Below, piece after piece: positions 57,421 to 64,000 of a DNA stretch of 64,000 bases. Under the pieces are notes generated by a model, which was not told the DNA's origin, did no database searches, and saw nothing but the letters and a program-made list of their open reading frames with translations. Each line of letters starts with the position of its first letter. The stretch's first letter is position 1. The DNA is from Oidiodendron maius Zn (lineage: Eukaryota; Ascomycota; Leotiomycetes; Myxotrichaceae), in the NCBI GenBank assembly GCA_000827325.1, contig KN832872.1, forward strand, positions 1,302,001 through 1,366,000, written 5' to 3'. A program made the position numbers and the translations under genes.

Positions 57421-57974
57421 TCTCTCAAAGCTACTCTTATGTTTACAGGACACAAGGCAGTCATACTAACTTGTAAGAAACCAATCAGAAGCTAGAAGAA
57501 TTAATCTCTTGGCAAACATCATTCGCTTATACCTAAAGGCTTTTCGGCCTGGCGATGTTGGCGCTGACAAAACGTTACTGTATAGCTATCTGCAATACCA
57601 GCCAATCCTGAGAGTATACCCGACTCTCATCTTTAAATTATCAACAATTTCAAAGGCAGACTTGCCAAATAATGATGTGCCTAGGCACTAATACCGAAGT
57701 CTCTGCGTCCGATTAGATGATTTAATCAGCTCTTTCATTTTTGTGTGCTCACACATATGAAGTTACGTTTGAATGTGGGGGTCCCTCACCCCCTCAGTAC
57801 AATGGTCAAACAATTACAGATAAGGCAAAACTTATAATATGAGGAACGGCCGGAGAAGTGAGAAATGTTAATCACAGTTTAAAAAAGGGTTATGTCCATT
57901 AAGCGAGGTCACTGACTGAAGTCTAAGCAGCACAGCGTGAGCGGTGCAACACCGACACACGCCCTAATATAAAA
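57421..57974. other. Intergenic, no gene seen
   Basis: AT-rich, holds the 3' flank of the charged-protein gene. Nothing else recognised. Confidence 0.45.
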
Positions 57975-58469
57975 TTACTCCGTTGTCGTCTTCCACTTCT
58001 TCTTCTTCTCCTTCTCCTCCGCCCGTCGACGATACTTCTCCTCCGTGAAATCGTCCATCGCGATCCGCTTTCTCTCCTTGCCAATCCTCTTGTCGAAGAC
58101 GGAACCAGGCTGCGTCCTCACTAGTGGATTCTCCTCCTTCTCGGTCTCCTCATCCCCAGATTGGTGTACTGTGCGAACGTCTTTGTTTTCCTCCAATTTT
58201 GCGCCCTTCTCTGTTTGGCTTTTATCATCCCCTCCCCTCTCTTCTGGCTGGTCCAGTGGCGCCTCTGGGGAGGGGGTTGATTCTTCCCCCGCTGGTCGGG
58301 GCCGGAAGGACAAGTCTCGATCTCCTTGAGACGCGGGAGATCGCTGCGCCGTAACACTCTATGATGGCGATCAGTATGTGTGAAGTCTGCTTGATGAGTG
58401 TTGAGTGGATTTAGGATATACCTCTGAGTTGTTTTCAGTGTTCATGATGATTTTCTCGTTGCTCGACAT
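57975..58469 (-). CDS. Uncharacterised small charged protein
   Basis: Predicted 143 aa from two exons (58469-58422, 58358-57975) joined over a 63-nt intron (GTATAT donor, CATAG acceptor). I do not recognise the family. The N-terminus MSSNEKIIMNTENNSE leads into a Pro/Glu-rich region (RPRPAGEESTPSPEAPLDQPEE), then an acidic block, and finally a conserved-looking basic helical C-terminus FDKRIGKERKRIAMDDFTEEKYRRRAEEKEKKKKW. The clean splice and dense charge pattern support a real gene; low sequence complexity keeps the confidence moderate. Nuclear or nucleolar location is possible from the basic tail, as an inference. Confidence 0.65.
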
Positions 58470-60292
58470 CGCGAGATGGACGAGGACTTTTCTTGTCGAG
58501 AATTTGTGGACGCTTCTAGGAAGCGGAGAAGGAAGAGAGGGACAAGATTCCAAGACCAGTGCTCGCCTTGGGGATCTCTGTCGAAATAAAGAATATTTAT
58601 CAGTGAATATCCGGACACAATGTCGCGGGCATCAAGGGACCTGCTCGTACCGGCAGCGAAAGAAGAATGCCTGTGAGTGTGCTTTGTATCAAAACCATGT
58701 ATGGGGAGAGAGAAGGAGGGTGCAGAAGCTGCATCAGCGAGATTTTATAAACAAAGGGTATGCCCAATTAGAACCCAAATACCCCATGGATGAGAGGCCA
58801 TCATTATAGCGCGGGCCATTTGCCGCAATGTAAATGTAATTGGAGGCAAGTGTAGCGGCAGTGCCTGCTCTTTTAGCCATTGTCTGACCCGTTGAACGGA
58901 TCAGAAAGATTCAAATACCAAATATCCGTGCCTATCTTTTGAGCAGGAAAGGTATGTACTTCATAAAGGAGAAAAAAGTTAACAGCTCAGAAATGGAGTC
59001 AAGTTCCTGAGTGATATGTGAGAAGGAGAGAAGATGGGTAGAAGATAAAAAGGTTTGATTTAACTTTATATCCTCACTGAATCAAGCTTACTAGTTGACG
59101 CGGTAACCTCGGTTTGTGAACAAGCGGGTCATATCTGAGGTTGCTTCGTATTATGTGACGCAGAAACAGGACGTGGAATCGACACCCAGAAGTATGATTT
59201 GACTGAAAGCTAAAGCTGGGGTGCCACTCTATCAGAAGATGTGTGCTCGCAAATTGTGTCCTTGCGTCCTTTGCACGAACATTTTCCAGAACACAACTGG
59301 CATAAGCCAACATCATGTCATATATCTCAATACTGTGCAGAATTGGCTGGCGCACATGCAGCGATGTCGAAGCCAAGCTTTCTTTGGATCGAATCCTCAT
59401 ATTGCGCCTGTACGTGTTTGTTTGTACGTTAGACCTACTCTAAACCAGCTTGTACAATCCTGCAATTGGCAATAACATTATACGAGGGATTTTAAGGATG
59501 CATTGACCTGTGTGGCAATTCGAGGAAGTTAGTGGGATATGGGAGCCTTTCAGGTCAGGGGCCTGAGGAAGCGAGATGTCACAGGAATAACAAGTTCCAA
59601 TGGAAGAACTTCGGCAGGCATACAAACAGAACCGTTCTAGAAAGATTATCTGAGAGAAATAATCTTTTGCGACGTGCAACAAACCTGCAGTCATCGAGCG
59701 TTAGAGGTCGCGGCAGGAACCGCCGTGCGGCAGGATGGTCATGCGGAGCAACTAGTGCCATTCCCAAGGTATATTAGATCTCATTTAAGTTAGTTATAGC
59801 CACAATACTTCAAGCAAACTACTTTCGCCCGTGCCTTCTTCACTCGGTACCTTCCGTGCGAAAGAGGATGGAGTTCTCATTATTAGTTAAGGAGTCATGC
59901 AATATCGAGGGGTGAGGTCGCAATGAGCATAAAATTACCGACGGAGATGTGCGTGTGTGATAAATGTGTGTGTGTGATAATTGGATGACTTTACTTTAAC
60001 CCTGAATGCAGATCTATAACGCCACGATTATAGATAGAGAAGGTAGGGATAATGGGAATAGGATGCGCATATATATACCCGCAGCTGCTCCTTTGTTCCC
60101 CGCTATTAACGCTATTGTCTCCCTCCCCCCAGAAAACACGGGATGACCAGTAAATCTGCCTCGCGATTGGTGCTCTGGGGCAAAGAAGTATTTCTTTTAT
60201 TCTGCTACTGGTAGCCTTCAGCACCCATGCTATGAGCCACGAGGCTCTGCCTCTATTAAACTAGGCAGCTTCCAATGCCTGTTATGATTGCA
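58470..60292. other. 1.8-kb intergenic region, no gene seen
   Basis: Promoter of the charged-protein gene on the left and NRAMP 3' flank on the right. Several ORFs of 60-130 codons on both strands have no motif. A short TGTGTG run lies near 59950-59980. Confidence 0.5.
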
Positions 60293-62275
60293 TTACGCAT
60301 CTCCTTTTCCTGTTAACACCAAATTTGCAACATTCATAGCGGCCATGACAACCCAGATGATCAACGCAAACGCCGCTGTAACCCAGTGATTCCGCATCTT
60401 TACGGGTTCTATCCCCTCTGTCGTCGAAGCTCTACCGATCTCCTCTTCAACTTCCCCGCCATCTATCACGCCACTCCTAAGATCTGTCCCCCGAACCGTC
60501 ATGTACTTATTACGACTAGTAAAATAAATCAGAGGCGCCGAGACGAAGGGCAAGACAATGCTAAGCGCGACTTGGGTCCCGTTCAGAGCCGCGGATAGGC
60601 CATTCCGCCCCACGGCCCCCGCGATTATGATGCTCGGCGTGATGCTAATGCTTCTTGTCACGAGCCTTCGTAACCATGGTGACAGTGTCCAGTTAAGCGC
60701 TCCCTCCGAGACCATTTGGCCTGCAATCGTACATACGATGCCTGCGCTGATTCCGGAGAGGAGAAGTGCCAAGGCGAAAATTGTTGCAGCTGCAGGAGCG
60801 ATGCTAGAGGAGAGCAGGCTGTAGATTCCAAAGAGATCTGCGTTACTTGCATCACTGCTTGACGAGAGCGAGGCTCCAGCAACGATCAAGATTGCGCTGT
60901 TTACAAACAGGGCAAATGTGAACAGGGCTATAGCTAGTTCTGTAATTGAGTATTTCAGACAGAAGTTTATCGCGCGGAGAGATGGGACGTAGGGCTGCTT
61001 CTCTGCATCCGAGGATTCATCTGGTACTTCGAATAGGCCGGCTTTGATGTCGTACTCTTGTAATCGAGGTTGAACAATACCGCTCCCGAGATAGAGACTG
61101 TGTGGCATGACTGTTGCTCCAAGGATGCCACAAGCTTGGTAGAGGCTACGAGCTGAAGTGTTAGCCTACATATATTATTGGGAGTAAAGAGGCTCAGGAG
61201 ATAAGGGATATCATACCCTTGAGATTGGACTAGAGCGGAGGAAGGAAGATATCCGCGAAAGACCTCACCGACAGATGTGTCTTTGATTAGAGAGAGCTGA
61301 ATGCAGAAGCATATAACAACCCCCAGAACTAAAGCAGCGACAAACAGTTCGAATGCGCGCAGCCCCTTCATCGATCCGTTTGGATGGTAAAATAACAATA
61401 TTAATAAAACGTCTGCAATGGACAGAGCGCATCCTGCCACAAGGGGGATCTTGGGTATTAGGAGGTTGATAGCAATGGCAGTTCCAATCTAGGTCACGGC
61501 ATTAATGACAACCAAGGAAAGGGGAATCTTGTTTTAAGGCACCCACCACTTCAGCAATATCCGTTGCGATGATCTAAATGTCGTCAGCGACGCAAATAAA
61601 TTGGTAGCGCAAAGACATACAGCAGCTTCGGCCATTATGTAGAGGAAGATATTCAGCCACTTCGGGAGGAATTCCCTGCAGGCTTCTGCCAGATTCAGAC
61701 CAGTTACACTCCCCAGCTTGATACAGAGGCTCTGCAGAAAAATCGCAAAGATGTTTGACATTAGCACGATAAATAGCAGCCGGAATCTATATGTAGCACC
61801 GGCGGTCACATCTGTCGAATAATTTCCGGGGTCGATATAAGCCACAGAGATCTGAAGGTAGTTAACGATCCGATCTATTTTCTTTAGTGAACTTACTGAC
61901 CATGAATCCGGGGCCCACGAACTTTCCAAAGGTGACCAACGTATCCCTGAGCCTTCTAGACGCAGACCTCCTAGGATGATCGCCTTCACCAGGACCAGAC
62001 GGCTCAATCACTCGGCTCTCCTCAACCGCGCCCTCTGCCACTACCGCGACCTTGTCTCGTACGGTTTCCGAGTCATCAAAAGGCTCGTCCTCGGTAATAT
62101 GCTCGATCGAGGTGAGCCTTCGTAACACTTTCCGGTTCGCCATGCCATTCAAGTCCTCATTCGTGGTGAGGGCTGGCGACAAGGGATTTGGATTCTGATT
62201 CATCCCATCCCCCTCAGGGACGTGTACGGGTGAGGGGCAGTTCATAGTGGCAAGATATATGGGAAACTTCTCCAC
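60293..62275 (-). CDS. NRAMP-family divalent metal transporter (Smf type)
   Basis: Predicted 585 aa from five exons (62275-61901, 61851-61621, 61573-61547, 61488-61217, 61145-60293). The protein is a proton-coupled Mn2+/Fe2+ importer of the plasma or endosomal membrane. A polar N-terminus of about 105 residues precedes KFVGPGFMISVAYIDPGNYSTDV, whose DPGN motif in TM1 binds the metal. TM segments follow: RLLFIVLMSNIFAIFLQSL, IGTAIAINLL, FELFVAALVLGVVICFCIQ, then GILGATVMPHSLYLGS (TM6 MPH motif), LALLLSGISAGIVCTIAGQMVSEG and ALSIVLPFVSAPLIYFT. Exon 3 is only 27 nt (IIATDIAEV) and is essential for the ATDIAEVIG core. Introns are 47-71 nt. A Met at 62245 is an alternative start. Confidence 0.95.
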
Positions 62276-62974
62276 TCCGCCCTCTGGGATGTGTCAAATG
62301 CGGACAGCGAGTGCTGCACTCACATTCAATGGAGAACAATGGGGTATAAAACACTATTGAAGCACAAAAGTGAGTGAATTACGTGTCAGTCCATCATCTT
62401 TGGTGAGATGCGGGGCGCTGGAATGTATTTATCCTTGAACAGGGCATCAAGGTACTCGATCACGGGCCTATGAGGTAAGATTATAATGAGTTTATGCCTG
62501 AGGCACAGAGAGTCTACCCGACGGCCACGCGGTTTTTCCCGCACCGCAGATCAACCAACCTCTAAACTCTTGACGCTTTGTTCGTTGGCTTGATGCATGT
62601 ATACGACCTGGGTTATGCAAGCTCGCGTTACAGTTTGCGCGGTGTGATTTGTGGATAGCAGAAGCGTTGGAGATCCAGACCCTAAGACTATTACTTACCT
62701 GTACGGCTAAGTCACATGGTGGCGCAATACAGTGCGCCCCTCAATCTTTTGGATTCTCAGTCGATTCCCTTGACCAGATACTACTGGCCAGACCTGTGAT
62801 ACAATTACAGGATATGCTATCATCATATCTATTCACCCTTCCCTCCGAGTGATGTTTTTAAGACCCTTTGTAGCATCCTGGGCGAAAAAGAGACGCCGTC
62901 TTCCATGCAACGCCAAACATTCTGTCATCATTGAATAGAGTCGCATAAGCCGTTATGTACCCAGCTCCTCAACT
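62276..62974. other. Intergenic: NRAMP promoter and TAF4 3' flank
   Basis: 0.7 kb without a recognisable gene. A palindromic-looking CACGTGTCAG-type stretch was not found to be more than chance. Confidence 0.45.
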
Positions 62975-64000
62975 TCACTTGGGCTCCGACTGGTCAAGCC
63001 ATGCATATGCCTTCTGCAGCGCTCGCTTCTCCCTGCCATCGCTCTCGAGAACCATGAGCCAATCCCGGATTTGAATGCCTCTGCCCTTTTCTTTGTCCTC
63101 CCTCCAAGTCCCGAGTCGTCTCACACCATCTGCTGTCAGTCTCTCTGGCACCGCACTTGCCACACCACCGGCGGGTGTCCCAGGTAACCCCTGTGTCATG
63201 ATTCTGCCTGGAGTGCTAGCTCCACTTGCGGTGCCACCACCACCCCCACCTGTCATCCAACTGTACTTCTTCTTCTTGCCAAATAGCCCAGTTCCACCAC
63301 CCAAGAATTGTGCGGTGGTGACATTGGCAGCTGCATGGCTTGCTGCCTCGTTGACTTTTGCTTCTGCCTTTCTCTTTTGCTCTTTCTTTGTTGGAGCCTT
63401 CTCCGGAATTTCTGGTGCAACAGAACCAGGTGTGCCGGGAACTACAGAGCCCTGGCGTGGGGTGACGTCTCCAGTCTTATTGCGGTTCGCACGCTTTAGG
63501 AGTCGAGCCTCCTCGGCCTCGCGTTCCTTCAGAGCAGCAGCGCGCATCGCACTCACAGCTTCGTTGACAAATCTTAGTCCACCGGGCGTCTTCGCACCAT
63601 CAGAGATGGGGGTGGGAATCCTATTCGCCATAGATAGAGAGCCTGTATGAAAGTTTAACCAAGTGTTAGAATGGAAAGGGTGTTGAGACATACGCTTAAG
63701 CGTGTTGCTGTGGGGGCTGACCGCACTCTCCCAGCCCGTTCGCGGCGCATCCTCAGGGACGATGCTGGAGTGCGCAGCTTTACTTGGAGCCGCAACATCT
63801 GCCCACTCTTCCGGAACGAGACCATGAGATGAGGTTTGTCGTCCTCTAGAAAGCTTTACTGCATCCTCGATCATGCCTCGAAGGCGATGCTTTGTTGCAA
63901 TCGATAGAAGAGCAAGCTGATCAACTAACAAGGAATCATGCGGTAGAAAAGCTCCCTTTGTAGTTGTAATGGCTCCGTTCGGACCGACAGCGGTTTGGGT
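62975..64000 (-). CDS. TAF4: TFIID subunit Taf4, C-terminal part (5' end outside window)
   Basis: The frame is open to the window edge; the visible 324 aa come from 64000-63694 and 63642-62975. The conserved Taf4 C-terminal domain is clear: LLVDQLALLSIATKHRLRGMIEDAVKLSRGR, followed by PEEWADVA. A Lys-rich helical linker (KKEQKRKAEAKVNEAASHAAANVTT) leads to KKKKYSWMTGGGGGG and the ending TADGVRRLGTWREDKEKGRGIQIRDWLMVLE with ALQKAYAWL, all family landmarks. Taf4 pairs with Taf12 through a histone fold in core TFIID. The intron 63643-63693 is 51 nt and free of stops, so it reads through in frame; its GTATGT donor, CTAAC branch and CAG acceptor show that it is an intron. Confidence 0.9.
   Translation of the reverse strand, partial: TQTAVGPNGAITTTKGAFLPHDSLLVDQLALLSIATKHRLRGMIEDAVKLSRGRQTSSHGLVPEEWADVAAPSKAAHSSIVPEDAPRTGWESAVSPHSNTLKRMSQHPFHSNTWLNFHTGSLSMANRIPTPISDGAKTPGGLRFVNEAVSAMRAAALKEREAEEARLLKRANRNKTGDVTPRQGSVVPGTPGSVAPEIPEKAPTKKEQKRKAEAKVNEAASHAAANVTTAQFLGGGTGLFGKKKKYSWMTGGGGGGTASGASTPGRIMTQGLPGTPAGGVASAVPERLTADGVRRLGTWREDKEKGRGIQIRDWLMVLESDGREKRALQKAYAWLDQSEPK

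Noticed and set aside
1-64000. CRISPR arrays, prokaryotic defence systems or a secondary-metabolite cluster
   Set aside because: No regularly spaced repeats, and the only pathway-type gene piece is the isolated methyltransferase relic.

Overview
The window is nuclear DNA of a filamentous ascomycete (Pezizomycotina). The genes are compact and most carry one to seven introns of about 45-110 nt with GTAAGT-like donors, CTAAC-like branch points and CAG/TAG acceptors. The families (ERMES subunit Mdm10, Pab1, Lcb2, KTR mannosyltransferase, QDE2-type Argonaute, fungal pectinesterase, acetoacetyl-CoA synthetase) are fungal housekeeping or accessory genes. I cannot place the species. Splice sites were read by eye; for each fully modelled spliced gene the exon lengths sum to a whole number of codons.

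Layout. 0-6.2 kb: 3' end of the poly(A)-binding protein gene, a universal-stress-protein gene and mitoribosomal protein uS7m. 6.2-9.8 kb: a long stretch with no supported gene. 9.8-12.7 kb: nitronate monooxygenase and a secreted pectin methylesterase, tail to tail. 14-17.2 kb: an Argonaute gene with two irregular junctions and an unresolved first exon. 18.1-18.5 kb: a 395-N assembly gap inside a GAA microsatellite. 19.1-21.7 kb: acetoacetyl-CoA synthetase. 22-23.4 kb: a decayed piggyBac transposase, with a short direct repeat on either side of the AACS-plus-transposon block. 24.8-26.9 kb: serine palmitoyltransferase subunit Lcb2. 29.3-46 kb: a dense housekeeping block (unknown Pro/Ser-rich protein, triosephosphate isomerase, mL43, U1-70K, Mrt4, Mdm10, KTR mannosyltransferase, DUF4604 protein, Taf14, RanBP1). 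46.8-49.6 kb: a 921-residue single-pass membrane protein of unknown function. 50.8-55.1 kb: peroxisomal 3-ketoacyl-CoA thiolase and glycerol kinase. 56.4-56.9 kb: a broken O-methyltransferase relic. 58-64 kb: a small basic/acidic unknown protein, an NRAMP metal transporter and the 3' end of TFIID subunit Taf4.

The genes do not form a biosynthetic cluster. Themes that recur are gene expression (Pab1, U1-70K, Mrt4, two mitoribosomal proteins, Taf14, Taf4, RanBP1) and lipid/carbon metabolism (Lcb2, AACS, thiolase, glycerol kinase, TPI). Two gene pairs share short divergent promoters (mL43/U1-70K and Mrt4/Mdm10). I found no tRNA, rRNA, CRISPR or prokaryote-like defence system. The most unusual items are the Argonaute gene structure, the piggyBac relic with its flanking repeat, the O-methyltransferase relic and the large unknown membrane protein.
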